Below are positions 1-7,941 of a DNA stretch of 64,000 nt, in pieces. A program made the translations under genes and the position numbers. The notes under the pieces were generated by a model. That model was not told where the DNA came from and searched no databases. It was given only the letters and a program-made list of their open reading frames with translations. Numbering within the stretch: position 1 is the stretch's first letter; each line of letters opens with the position of its first letter. The stretch is from Sediminibacillus halophilus (GTDB lineage: Bacteria > Bacillota > Bacilli > Bacillales > Amphibacillaceae). The stretch lies in contig NZ_FNHF01000001.1 of the NCBI RefSeq assembly GCF_900103695.1, positions 1,088,961 through 1,152,960 on the forward strand, written 5' to 3'.

Positions 1-298
1 GACCGACAAAGGTAGGATAATACCAGAAGGATTCAAAACCTTCCAGCCAAACATAGGTGAAACGGAATAAGCAGCCGCGGATTCCTCCTGGGTCGACCGC
101 ATAGGTTTGAAATGGTGCTTGCTGCGGTACCACAGATGGCGGGGGACTTGTAGGGGGTCCCGCCTGTGGAGTGCCTCCCGGCGGTTGCGTCGGTGGCGGA
201 AATGAAGGAAAACCAGGAGTACCTGGCTGCGTATCCAGTTGTCCCCTTTCCCACCATTCGACTGGTTGATTCGAAGGTACCTGCCATGGATGATACAT
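1..298 (-). CDS. Proline-rich small protein with aromatic C-terminal motif, 3' end outside window
   Basis: The frame opens with ATG at 298, preceded by a strong AAGGAGG eight bases upstream, and runs without a stop to the window edge, so the C-terminus is missing. The first 60 or so residues are dominated by Pro, Gly, Thr and Gln (runs such as FPPPTQPPGG and SPPPS). After this comes a compact, aromatic-rich segment, GCLFRFTYVWLEGFESFWYY, that looks like the conserved part. I recall small proteins of this layout in Bacillaceae but cannot give a function. No signal peptide or membrane segment is visible. The other minus-strand frame that starts at 332 has no ribosome binding site and is a shadow. 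The gene is divergent from the Spo0E-like gene at 470. Confidence 0.72.
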   Translation of the reverse strand, partial: MYHPWQVPSNQPVEWWERGQLDTQPGTPGFPSFPPPTQPPGGTPQAGPPTSPPPSVVPQQAPFQTYAVDPGGIRGCLFRFTYVWLEGFESFWYYPTFVG

Positions 299-405
299 AT
301 TCTGAACCTCCTTCCTTATGGTTACTTCTCATTGTATGTCATCCGTCTAACTTTCGTTTCTATATCCAAATAAAGGAATTTTTGTGAAAAAGGTACTAAT
401 ATTAA

Positions 406-419
406 TTGAATTAATTCAA
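406..419. promoter_or_regulatory. 14-bp perfect palindrome between divergent genes
   Basis: TTGAATTAATTCAA reads the same on both strands and lies in the AT-rich spacer between the divergent genes starting at 298 and 470. A regulator site is possible, but AT-rich palindromes also arise by chance. Confidence 0.3.
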
Positions 420-469
420 AAAAAAAGATACTATTTCAATAGAATGATAGATAAGGTAGGGTATAATTT

Positions 470-622
470 ATGAAAAAAGATCTAGAAAGAGAGATAGAGC
501 AATTAAGGTTGAAGATGTATAAAGCCTATAGCAATGAGCCGGACGGGAAAGAGGTCCTAAAAATTTCCCAGGCGCTGGATAAGCTGCTCAATGAATTCCA
601 AAAAACAAAGTCCATTCACTAA
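470..622 (+). CDS. Spo0E-like aspartyl-phosphate phosphatase (50 aa)
   Basis: A 50-residue protein with the Spo0E family layout: a first helix (residues 5-20, with IEQLRLKMYKAY), a short turn, then a second helix containing ISQALDKLL. The SQxLD motif is the family signature, and its Asp is needed for dephosphorylating Spo0A-P in B. subtilis Spo0E, YisI and YnzD. The likely role is therefore to withdraw phosphate from the sporulation phosphorelay. The start ATG at 470 follows AAGGTAGGG at suitable spacing. A second Spo0E-like gene lies 400 bp downstream on the same strand, but its motif is altered. Confidence 0.85.
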   Translation: MKKDLEREIEQLRLKMYKAYSNEPDGKEVLKISQALDKLLNEFQKTKSIH

Positions 623-1018
623 ATCGGTTTTTTCGAAAACTCCAAGACCCTGTATAATCCTCAAGATTAACACCGTCCCACACCATGTTTACTTTCTTTT
701 TTGCTTCCTTTTAAAATAAGTCTATCGTATGCTTGCCTATTCACTGCTGTTCCTATACAATAAGAACACACGTTCCCTTGAATAGGAGTGAAGTTTCCTT
801 GATAATACAATGTCAGATAACAACTTTTTTCTTACCAGCTCCCCATAGGCGATACTGCTGTACCGAATGGAAAATAAAATTGCTTTACAAACAAAAGTCC
901 TTTCAATTTTTCATTTCGAGACACAAGGTTTTACGACAAGTCTATGAGGAAAAAAGATAAGCTATTGTTGTAAAAGTTGGGTAATGAATCAATCTACATA
1001 AGAAAGTAGAGAAGTATT
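623..1018. other. Intergenic stretch with no supported gene
   Basis: This AT-rich stretch separates the two Spo0E-like genes. A 75-codon open frame (733-960) lacks a ribosome binding site and has no recognisable composition or motif. I see no clear hairpin with a T tract. A promoter for the second Spo0E-like gene is presumably near 960-1000 but I could not fix it. Confidence 0.5.
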
Positions 1019-1219
1019 ATGTTGAAACAGCTAGAACAAAAGATGGAACAGCTAAGAATGGAAATGTATGTTGTTTATGAAAAATCGCACAGTTTGTCAG
1101 ATGAGGAATTGCTTCGCCTTACCAATGAGTTGCACGAGGTGGTGGTCCGCTGGCGAATGGAAAAGTACGGAGATCGATACGGCTGCAGGCCATTCCGGCG
1201 TTCACAGGAAAAAGAGTAG
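1019..1219 (+). CDS. Spo0E-like protein with altered signature motif (66 aa)
   Basis: The protein has the two-helix Spo0E layout: MEQLRMEMYVVYEK, a polar turn SHSLSDEE, then LLRLTNELHEVVVRW. The family motif SQxLD is replaced by TNELH, so the Asp expected for catalysis is His. A basic tail (about residues 45-66) extends beyond the usual length. The fold therefore seems kept while phosphatase activity is doubtful. It may bind a response regulator without acting on it, or be decaying. The ATG at 1019 is used; the ribosome binding site (AGAAAG/GTAGAGA) is weak, and an internal ATG at codon 9 is the alternative. Confidence 0.7.
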   Translation: MLKQLEQKMEQLRMEMYVVYEKSHSLSDEELLRLTNELHEVVVRWRMEKYGDRYGCRPFRRSQEKE

Positions 1220-1309
1220 ATAAAACTAGAACATCCTCAGCTGAAAATATAGGAACCACCATTATTCGTCAATCTCGATCAAGCTATCCCCTCTTCTATC
1301 TTCCCGTGT

Positions 1310-1349
1310 AAAAAAAACGGCATACCTCCGGACTCCCAGAAGTATGCCG
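1310..1349 (-). terminator. Intrinsic terminator of the DHA2 efflux gene
   Basis: On the minus strand an 8-bp stem (CGGCATAC with GTATGCCG, 16-nt loop) is followed by eight T residues, just downstream of the MFS stop codon at 1356. Confidence 0.88.
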
Positions 1350-1355
1350 CTACTG

Positions 1356-2831
1356 CTATTTTTCTGCTGCCGTCGTTTTCTCGGCAGTTTTTTTCGTATT
1401 TAAAAACAATGCCAGCAGCATCCCAGCCAAAGCAAGAATGGAAGCAAACAAAAAGGCGCTATTATAGCCATGCAACAAGGCGCTATTGGCTACCTGCTGC
1501 TTGGCATCCGCCTGGGATAGTCCTGCCAGGGAAGACATATCCGGCTGATAGTTTTTGGAAGCAGTTGTCATCACTGTGATAAGGATAGCAGTACCAATCG
1601 ATGCGGACACCTGTTGCATCGTGTTCGCCATTGCTGAACCATGGGCATTCCATTCATCTGGAATTTGGTTCAGACCGGCAGTCATAACCGGCATCATGGC
1701 TAACGCCAAACCGAACATACGGACAGCATACACAATGGCAAGCATCGTAAACGAAGTCTCCATTGACAAGTTTGTGAAAACATAGGTTGTGACTGCAACG
1801 ATAGCCAAACCAGGAACCGCAAGCCAACGCGCTCCAAATTTATCGAACATCATCCCTGTAATCGGCGACATGATTCCCATCACAACCGCGCCCGGAAGCA
1901 ACATCAGGCCGGACTCAAGTGGTGTAAAACCACGTAAATTCTGCATGTATAGCGGCAGCAATGTTTCTGCACCGATCATTGACATCAATACGATCATGGT
2001 TATGACCAGGGATAGACTGAAAATGTTGAATTTAAATACTTTGAATTGTAACAGCGGGGTGGCCAATTTTAGCTGGCGCCATATGAATAACCCCAGGATG
2101 ATAGCACCGCCAATCAAGCAAATAAGTACTTTGGAGCTGCTCCAGCCATCTTCCCCAGCGCTGCTGAATCCATACAACAATCCGCCGAAACCGAAAGATG
2201 ACATGATAATCGACAAAATATCGATCTTAGGCTTCGTTAATCTAGTGACATTCTTCATTGAAAAGTAAGCAAATACAATGGTTAAAATCACGATGGGCAG
2301 CACAATATAGAACAGCGCCCTCCATGCAAAGTATTCCAATAACCAGCCGGACAGCGTCGGTCCGATTGCCGGGGCAAACGAGATCACGATTCCCGCCATC
2401 CCCATAACGGCACCACGTCTCTCTCTCGGGATAACGGTTAATATGACGGTCATCATCAACGGAAGCATGATTCCCGATCCAGCGGCCTGAATAACCCGGC
2501 CCGTTAGTAGTAAAGGGAATACGTGGGACAGGGAGCTGATCAATGTACCCAATCCAAAAATACTGAAAGCAGTCATGAACAGCTTCCTTGTCGTAAATCG
2601 TTCAATTAAAAAAGCGGAAATCGGGATCATTACCCCGTTCGTTAATAGAAAAGCGGTCGTGAGCCATTGCACTTTATTTTCTGTAATGCCGAAATCAGCC
2701 ATAATGGATGGCAATGCGGTTGCCAGCAAAGTTTCATTCAATAAACCGACGAATGCACCGATTAACATGACGGCTAGCATCGGACCGATTTTTATATCGG
2801 GCTGGCTTGTTTGTTGGTTTTGTTCTTCCAT
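1356..2831 (-). CDS. DHA2-family MFS drug/proton antiporter (491 aa)
   Basis: A 14-helix EmrB/QacA-type major facilitator, 491 residues, the usual length for the family. Recognisable parts are the N-terminal segment with LNETLLATALPSIMADFGI, the loop motif around RERRGAVMGMAG with APAIGPTLSGW (motif C of antiporters) and a hydrophilic tail. It should export a drug or other toxic amphipathic compound across the membrane using the proton gradient. The start ATG overlaps the stop of the upstream TetR gene (TAATG), which points to a two-gene regulator-pump operon with coupled translation. A second DHA2 pump of the same kind lies at 60218-61648. Confidence 0.92.
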   Translation of the reverse strand: MEEQNQQTSQPDIKIGPMLAVMLIGAFVGLLNETLLATALPSIMADFGITENKVQWLTTAFLLTNGVMIPISAFLIERFTTRKLFMTAFSIFGLGTLISSLSHVFPLLLTGRVIQAAGSGIMLPLMMTVILTVIPRERRGAVMGMAGIVISFAPAIGPTLSGWLLEYFAWRALFYIVLPIVILTIVFAYFSMKNVTRLTKPKIDILSIIMSSFGFGGLLYGFSSAGEDGWSSSKVLICLIGGAIILGLFIWRQLKLATPLLQFKVFKFNIFSLSLVITMIVLMSMIGAETLLPLYMQNLRGFTPLESGLMLLPGAVVMGIMSPITGMMFDKFGARWLAVPGLAIVAVTTYVFTNLSMETSFTMLAIVYAVRMFGLALAMMPVMTAGLNQIPDEWNAHGSAMANTMQQVSASIGTAILITVMTTASKNYQPDMSSLAGLSQADAKQQVANSALLHGYNSAFLFASILALAGMLLALFLNTKKTAEKTTAAEK

Positions 2832-3655
2832 TATCTATCTTCTCCTTCTTCCCTCAATAATCTGTTAAGTGTATGCTCGATTTGCAGAATACTGCCTATG
2901 ATAGAATCCTGCCTTTTTAAATAATGAAGTAATGCATCAAGCAAGTATGTCTGCGGCTTGTCTTTTTGTATTTCATCCGAAAGATGATTCAGAGCCGCTA
3001 ATGTATTATTCTTCGTTTTGTCCGATACAACAAGTGTTTCAGCCTCTTGTCTGACAGCCTCTAATAGTTTATGCAGCTGTTGCTTCAAGATGGCAGGATT
3101 ATCAGTCTGTTTATCCGGTAAGACCGTCTCTTCACTGAGAATGGGTTGCAGATTTTTCGCCCGATTAATCATTGCTTCTAAAACATCTGTCAGTAAATGA
3201 GCCAATCGGTCCACCGGCACTTGGGTTTGCTTGAATACTAGCAGATAAATATACTCTTTCAATATCCCCTCAAACATGACGACGATATCCCAAATCGCAG
3301 GACTGTCTCCAAATGCCTCGATTAAACTTTGTTTATGCCACTGTATTAATTTCATATGGAACTCTTTCATCATATGAGAAATTTCATTTGATTCCCCGGG
3401 TGGAAATTCTTTGAACAATGTAAAGAATATCGAACTGTTTTGCCGAGTTTGTTCGAGCTCGATTTCTATTCGCTTTTTTAATAATTCCTTTCCGGTCAAA
3501 GCCCCGCCAATCTGAACGGAATCGGCTTTTCGAAACATTTTATTGTGGGTGTCCTTAACCAATTCAATTAATAACGCCTCTTTACTAGCAAAATGTTTAT
3601 AAAAAGCGCCCTTGGAAACCCCTGTCTCAAAAGCTATTTCCTGTACGGAGGTCAT
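2831..3655 (-). CDS. TetR-family regulator of the efflux operon; N-terminus possibly frame-broken
   Basis: From the only in-frame ATG (3655) the protein starts inside the helix-turn-helix (TSVQEIAFETGVSKGAFYKHF), lacking helix 1. The missing helix is encoded in the same frame upstream, up to 3733, with GRQISKKQVLKEAANRLF reading like a normal TetR N-terminus, but that stretch contains no ATG, GTG or TTG. A TTG at 3738 with AAAAGG seven bases upstream would be an ideal start, yet it is one base out of frame across a run of six G. One extra G would restore the full protein. The long C-terminal domain (about 200 residues) resembles TetR regulators of DHA2 pumps. Its stop overlaps the pump start. 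Confidence 0.8.
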   Translation of the reverse strand: MTSVQEIAFETGVSKGAFYKHFASKEALLIELVKDTHNKMFRKADSVQIGGALTGKELLKKRIEIELEQTRQNSSIFFTLFKEFPPGESNEISHMMKEFHMKLIQWHKQSLIEAFGDSPAIWDIVVMFEGILKEYIYLLVFKQTQVPVDRLAHLLTDVLEAMINRAKNLQPILSEETVLPDKQTDNPAILKQQLHKLLEAVRQEAETLVVSDKTKNNTLAALNHLSDEIQKDKPQTYLLDALLHYLKRQDSIIGSILQIEHTLNRLLREEGEDR

Positions 3656-3733
3656 ATGGTATCCTTTTTCCGCGAATAGCCGGTTTGCCGCCTCTTTTAA
3701 AACCTGCTTTTTACTGATCTGTCTCCCCCCAAA

Positions 3734-3764
3734 ACCAACTGGTTACCTTTTAGAACCACTTGGT
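3734..3764. promoter_or_regulatory. Tandem operator candidates for the adjacent TetR regulator
   Basis: Two palindromes, ACCA-AC-TGGT (3734-3743) and ACCA-CT-TGGT (3755-3764), lie exactly 21 bp apart, two helical turns, directly upstream of the TetR start region. TetR-type dimers typically bind such sites and repress their own operon. The first palindrome overlaps the proposed TTG start at 3738, so bound protein would block initiation. Confidence 0.65.
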
Positions 3765-3828
3765 CATTTTATCATGAGGATTATCTTATGACACATAATG
3801 CTTTTTGTCAACAAAGGGCTATTCAGAT

Positions 3829-3872
3829 AAAAAAATAGGAACAAGGAGATGTATCTCTGCTCCTTGTTCCTA
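3829..3872 (-). terminator. Intrinsic terminator of the HAD/acetyltransferase genes
   Basis: A 13-bp stem (TAGGAACAAGGAG with CTCCTTGTTCCTA) ends in seven T residues on the minus strand, 17 bp after the HAD stop codon. Confidence 0.9.
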
Positions 3873-3888
3873 GCCTCATTTCCATGAT

Positions 3889-4551
3889 TTATTTATTCAC
3901 CACTTCTATCTCAAGCAATTCCTCCAAATGTCGAATAGTATAGTCTGCTTCTTTCGCGCTATCGCCGGTCGTTTTCTTCCAAACAGTAACCATCCCTGTG
4001 TTTCCTGCTGCAGCAATATCCTTTTTCGGATGATCGCCGACAAATAAACATTTTTCCAGCGGAACGTTCAGTTGCTTTGAAGCTCTGTGAAAAATAGCTG
4101 GGTCCGGTTTCCTGATCCCTTCTTTTTCTGAAATCAGCAGCAAATCAAAAAAACGTTCGACACCGAGGGCTTTAATTGTATCCAATTGAAAAGGATAACG
4201 GCCGTTTGTGATAACTCCTAACTTTAACCTCTTATTTTTCAAGGTTTCCAGGACGCTTACAAGGTTTGGAAAAGGGATGCAGCTGTGTCTAAATTGGCTT
4301 ATGTAATCATCCAGCAATTCCTGCCAGGAAACAGATTTAATTGAAAATTCATTGACCAGCTGCTGATACACCTTGTCCTTCCAAACATATCCGCCGGCGT
4401 CTAATTTCATAAAAGCTTCGATAAACTCTTCTTTATCCGCATGTCGTAAATAGTCCTCCATCCGGTCATATTGACCTTGGATGAATAACCGGATGCTCCT
4501 TTCACGATCCAGCATAGTGCCATCCAGATCAAACAGAACAGCCTGTATCAT
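3889..4551 (-). CDS. HAD-superfamily hydrolase (220 aa)
   Basis: A Cof-independent, subclass I HAD phosphatase. Motif I is FDLDGT at residues 7-12 with the nucleophile Asp8. A helical cap follows (residues 17-90), then motif II (GVITNG), motif III Lys in KPDPAIF, and motif IV GDHPKKDI. The length matches YjjG/HAD-IA nucleotidase-like enzymes, so a small phosphometabolite such as a nucleoside monophosphate is the likely substrate, but specificity cannot be read from sequence. ATG at 4551 has a purine-rich GGGGGG ribosome site. The gene follows the acetyltransferase at 4576 by 24 bp and probably shares its transcript. Confidence 0.88.
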   Translation of the reverse strand: MIQAVLFDLDGTMLDRERSIRLFIQGQYDRMEDYLRHADKEEFIEAFMKLDAGGYVWKDKVYQQLVNEFSIKSVSWQELLDDYISQFRHSCIPFPNLVSVLETLKNKRLKLGVITNGRYPFQLDTIKALGVERFFDLLLISEKEGIRKPDPAIFHRASKQLNVPLEKCLFVGDHPKKDIAAAGNTGMVTVWKKTTGDSAKEADYTIRHLEELLEIEVVNK

Positions 4552-4575
4552 ATTGCACCCCCCATGTCTGGAAAT

Positions 4576-5139
4576 CTAATCTGCGGGGTTAAGAAGAGCC
4601 AATACAAGATGATCCTCCCACTTCCCGTCAATGAATACATTTTTTCTGGCTATCCCTTCCCGGTGAAAACCCGCTTTCTCCAGGACCCGGATTGATCCCT
4701 TGTTGTGCGGCATTACTCCTGCTTCTATTCGGTGTAATTGTAATACATCAAATGCATAGGAAGTTATTTGTTTCACCGCCTCTGAGGCATACCCTTTTCC
4801 ATTGTAATTCTTATCAACGAAGTAACCGATAAATGAACTTTGCAAAGAACCGCGCACAACTTGAAACAACTGAATGGTCCCTACCAGCAAATGATCGCTC
4901 TTTTGGTAGATTCCAAAGTGATACTCTTCATCTGCCTCTCTTTTCTCACGAAACGATTCTATTAACTTCTGTTGAGCAGATAAGGTGTAATACGCTTCAC
5001 TCCGAGTCATCGAAAAACGCTCAAAAAATCTCTTGTTCCTTTTTTGCAGCTGCAGTGTTTGAGCTGCATCTGCCGTTTCGAATGGACGCAAATAAATGTA
5101 TTTTCCCTCCAGCAACAGGTTTTCCTCATTATGAATCAT
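4576..5139 (-). CDS. GNAT N-acetyltransferase, RimJ/RimL type (187 aa)
   Basis: The protein has the GNAT core: an N-terminal strand with LRPFETADAAQTLQL, the acetyl-CoA loop region near YFVDKNYNGKGYASEAVK, and the late GFHREGIARKNVFI segment typical of RimJ/RimL-like N-terminal or small-amine acetyltransferases. Length is normal. The ATG at 5139 follows AAAGGAGGGAG. It is the first gene of a likely two-gene unit with the HAD hydrolase. The acceptor is unknown. Confidence 0.88.
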   Translation of the reverse strand: MIHNEENLLLEGKYIYLRPFETADAAQTLQLQKRNKRFFERFSMTRSEAYYTLSAQQKLIESFREKREADEEYHFGIYQKSDHLLVGTIQLFQVVRGSLQSSFIGYFVDKNYNGKGYASEAVKQITSYAFDVLQLHRIEAGVMPHNKGSIRVLEKAGFHREGIARKNVFIDGKWEDHLVLALLNPAD

Positions 5140-5326
5140 AGGCTCCCTCCTTTGAATTCGCCTTAAAGTTTGTCATTCACTTCAGCACATACTATATCTA
5201 CTGCATTTAACTTCGTAGACTTTCTCTTCTTTTCTTCGTATGAAAAACGAGAAGAGACCAAAAGAAAGAGCGTTCTGACTTCCACTCCTCTTCCCGGGGA
5301 TAACAGACCTATTGATCCGGAATCCT

Positions 5327-6115
5327 TCAGAAGGAAACAAAACGGAGGATTTTGCTTATCACGCTATGGACAGCGGATATATGGTTTTCACCTTCCGCCT
5401 CATGATAGACGGAAAACAAGGAAGGAGACAATTCAGCAAACCTATCGGCGAGCTGCCTGACGTCTTCCCGCATGAAGTCTCTTTCCAATGATCCGGCCGC
5501 CAGAAAAATCCCCGTATCCATTGTTGTTCGTTTCATCCTATTTTGCCATCTTTCAAAATAACGGAAGATTCCTCGATTATCCCACCATAATGACGGACTG
5601 CATGCGACATAACGTTGAAATGAACCAGGATAGTTGAATAGTGAATAAAGGACGAACAATCCCCCAAGTGAGTGGCCAAACAGCGCCTGCTTCTGTGTAT
5701 TGATGGATACCTGCTCTGAAATCAACGGTTTTACTTCTAACTCAATAAACATTGCAAAAGCTTCCGCCTGTCCATTTTCATAATCAGAAAATTGGGGTGG
5801 AACTTTTCCGGTTTGAATCGGAAACGTATAATCTCGGAGGCGGTATGCTGGATCAAAGTCCTTTTCTGTCGGATAGCCCAGACCGACTATAACCATCGGA
5901 ACAACGCCGGTTTTGTCTGACTTATGCGATTGCACGCGTGCCATTTCACAAACCGTGTGAAAGAAAGCATTTCCATCCAACACGTAAAGTACTGGAAATC
6001 CTTCTAACGGTACTTCCTGATCCGGAACACACAACATCAGCTTGTAATGTTCATATTTGCCGGACTCGATTTCGATCTGTTCTACACCTGGGAATAATCC
6101 TCTTTTCTTTTCCAA
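5327..6115 (-). CDS. Alpha/beta-hydrolase esterase, BesA/IroE siderophore-esterase family (263 aa)
   Basis: An esterase D-like alpha/beta hydrolase with the nucleophile elbow GHSLGG (Ser about 149), a preceding VLYVLDGN segment and a late His in GENHIS. The family includes B. subtilis BesA, which hydrolyses ferri-bacillibactin, and related esterases of unknown substrate. No signal peptide, so cytoplasmic. I place the start at the TTG at 6115 because AAAAGGAG lies eight bases upstream. The longer frame from 6148 has no ribosome site. No siderophore genes are adjacent, so the substrate is left open. Confidence 0.8.
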   Translation of the reverse strand: MEKKRGLFPGVEQIEIESGKYEHYKLMLCVPDQEVPLEGFPVLYVLDGNAFFHTVCEMARVQSHKSDKTGVVPMVIVGLGYPTEKDFDPAYRLRDYTFPIQTGKVPPQFSDYENGQAEAFAMFIELEVKPLISEQVSINTQKQALFGHSLGGLFVLYSLFNYPGSFQRYVACSPSLWWDNRGIFRYFERWQNRMKRTTMDTGIFLAAGSLERDFMREDVRQLADRFAELSPSLFSVYHEAEGENHISAVHSVISKILRFVSF

Positions 6116-6360
6116 CGCCTTCTCTCCTTTTCGGTCTTGTATTTTCAATCAACGATTGTATAGAAAGCACTTCTTTTTCCCACACTTTTTTAATAGGCTG
6201 AATCAAGACTATAACTATATTCCTCCTGCAAAAGCCATAAGAGCTTCCATCCAACTAGGTAATCGGAATTGTTTTCCAGAAAATTCACCATATTAGAGTA
6301 TAAATCTATTATTATTTAACTATTCAAACATTTAAGAGAGGATGTGAAAGGTTGTCTATT

Positions 6361-7875
6361 ATGAAAAAGCGTACCTTAATTCTGCTTGTATTTGCAATTC
6401 TAGTCTTCCTTCCGTTAACCGGACAAACGATCAATTTCCAGCTCACCGCTTCTGAAGATCCTCCTCTAAGCCAAACAGCAGAGCCAACCACATTAAAACA
6501 AAAGTTAGATGAAATTCTGGCAGATGATAAACTCATCGGTACTGTGACAGGTGTTAGCGTCCGTAAAGCCAAATCGGGTGAATTGATTTATGCACAAAAC
6601 GGTAATACACGGTTACGTCCTGCTTCCAATATGAAATTATTGACGAGCACTGCGGCCTTGGAAACTTTGGGACCTGACTACCAATTTACCACAGAGGTAT
6701 GGACTGATGGATCAGTAAAAGGCAATGTACTACATGGTAATCTCTATCTCAAAGGGAAAGGGGATCCGACATTACTGGAACAAGACTTAAGGGAATTTGC
6801 AGTAGAATTGCATAAAAAGGGCATTCACAAAATTAAAGGCAAGCTGGTTGGTGATGACACTTGGTATGATGACGTCCGTTTGTCTGAAGACCTAAATTGG
6901 TCGGATGAACCGTTCTACACCGGTGCCCAGGTATCTGCTCTTACCTTGTCTCCTGATTCTGATTATGATGCCGGAACGGTCATTGTCGAGGTAACACCTT
7001 CGGATCAAATTGGAGAGCCTGCTAACGTCCATATGACACCTAAGAATGACTACCTAACAATCAACAACCAGACCAGTATGGTTGCTGGAGATGAGTCGAA
7101 GGATATTTCCATTACACGCCAGCACGGTACAAACGAAATACTCATTGAAGGTAGTATGCCATTAAACGGCTCCACTTCTAAATCGTGGTCCTCTGTATGG
7201 GAGCCCACCGGTTATACATTGAATGTTTTTCAGCGTACGCTGGCAGAACAGGGCATTCATTTTATCGGTAAAACAGATGTTTCTTTCGGTCAAACCCCAA
7301 AGCAAGCAACGATGCTTGCCGAAAAGAAATCCATGCCTTTACGCGAACTGCTGATTCCTTTTATGAAGTTAAGCAACAATGGACACGGAGAAATCTTGAC
7401 AAAGGAAATGGGGAAAATAGCGCACGGGGAAGGAAGCTGGGAAAAGGGTCTGCAGGTGACCGAGACAGTTGCAAAAAAATTGGGTGTGAATACCAGTACT
7501 GTTCAACTGCGTGACGGATCAGGTATGTCGCATAAAACCTATATCCCTGCCAATAGTCTGACCCAATTATTGTACAACGCCCAAGAAAAAAGCTGGTTTC
7601 CAATCTGGGAGCAATCACTCCCTGTGGCCGGTATTTCCGATCGCTTGGTCGGTGGAACCCTCCGTTCGCGGATGAAAGAAGAGCCTGCAAAAGGAAACGT
7701 GAAAGCAAAAACGGGTTCATTGAATAGTGTTTCAACACTGACTGGTTATGTTACAGCCAAAGATGGAGAAAAACTAATCTTTTCCATTATGATAAACAAT
7801 TATTTAGGAGCAAGTTCTGGTATCACTGCTATCGAAGACGAGATTGCCGTGACACTTGCAAAGCATGAATTCTAA
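6361..7875 (+). CDS. dacB: D-alanyl-D-alanine carboxypeptidase/endopeptidase, PBP4 type (S13 family)
   Basis: A secreted low-molecular-mass penicillin-binding protein of peptidase family S13. An N-terminal hydrophobic signal segment (residues 5-24) precedes the catalytic domain. The active-site motifs are SNMK (Ser89, Lys92), the SNN triad (KLSNNGHGE) and KTG (VKAKTGSLN). The insert between SxxK and SxN, about 200 residues, is usual for the family. It should trim or cleave peptidoglycan stem peptides outside the membrane. ATG 6361 is preferred over TTG 6352 because AAAGG is nine bases upstream of the ATG. The symbol follows E. coli PBP4; Bacillus names differ. Confidence 0.88.
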   Translation: MKKRTLILLVFAILVFLPLTGQTINFQLTASEDPPLSQTAEPTTLKQKLDEILADDKLIGTVTGVSVRKAKSGELIYAQNGNTRLRPASNMKLLTSTAALETLGPDYQFTTEVWTDGSVKGNVLHGNLYLKGKGDPTLLEQDLREFAVELHKKGIHKIKGKLVGDDTWYDDVRLSEDLNWSDEPFYTGAQVSALTLSPDSDYDAGTVIVEVTPSDQIGEPANVHMTPKNDYLTINNQTSMVAGDESKDISITRQHGTNEILIEGSMPLNGSTSKSWSSVWEPTGYTLNVFQRTLAEQGIHFIGKTDVSFGQTPKQATMLAEKKSMPLRELLIPFMKLSNNGHGEILTKEMGKIAHGEGSWEKGLQVTETVAKKLGVNTSTVQLRDGSGMSHKTYIPANSLTQLLYNAQEKSWFPIWEQSLPVAGISDRLVGGTLRSRMKEEPAKGNVKAKTGSLNSVSTLTGYVTAKDGEKLIFSIMINNYLGASSGITAIEDEIAVTLAKHEF

Positions 7876-7880
7876 AAAGA

Positions 7881-7921
7881 TAAGCTGTTCCTGCAGGGGA
7901 TGGGGAACAGCTTATTTTTTT
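7881..7921 (+). terminator. Intrinsic terminator after the carboxypeptidase gene
   Basis: An 11-bp stem (TAAGCTGTTCC with GGAACAGCTTA) is followed by seven T residues, six bases after the stop codon. Confidence 0.93.
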
Positions 7922-7941
7922 CTATCCTTCAAATTTCTTTC

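Noticed and set aside
733-960. 75-codon plus-strand frame between the Spo0E-like genes
   Set aside because: No ribosome site, no family-like pattern, Cys- and Phe-rich composition typical of chance frames in AT-rich DNA.
5170-5460. 96-codon plus-strand frame
   Set aside because: It overlaps the 3' end of the esterase gene, has no ribosome site and low-complexity basic composition.
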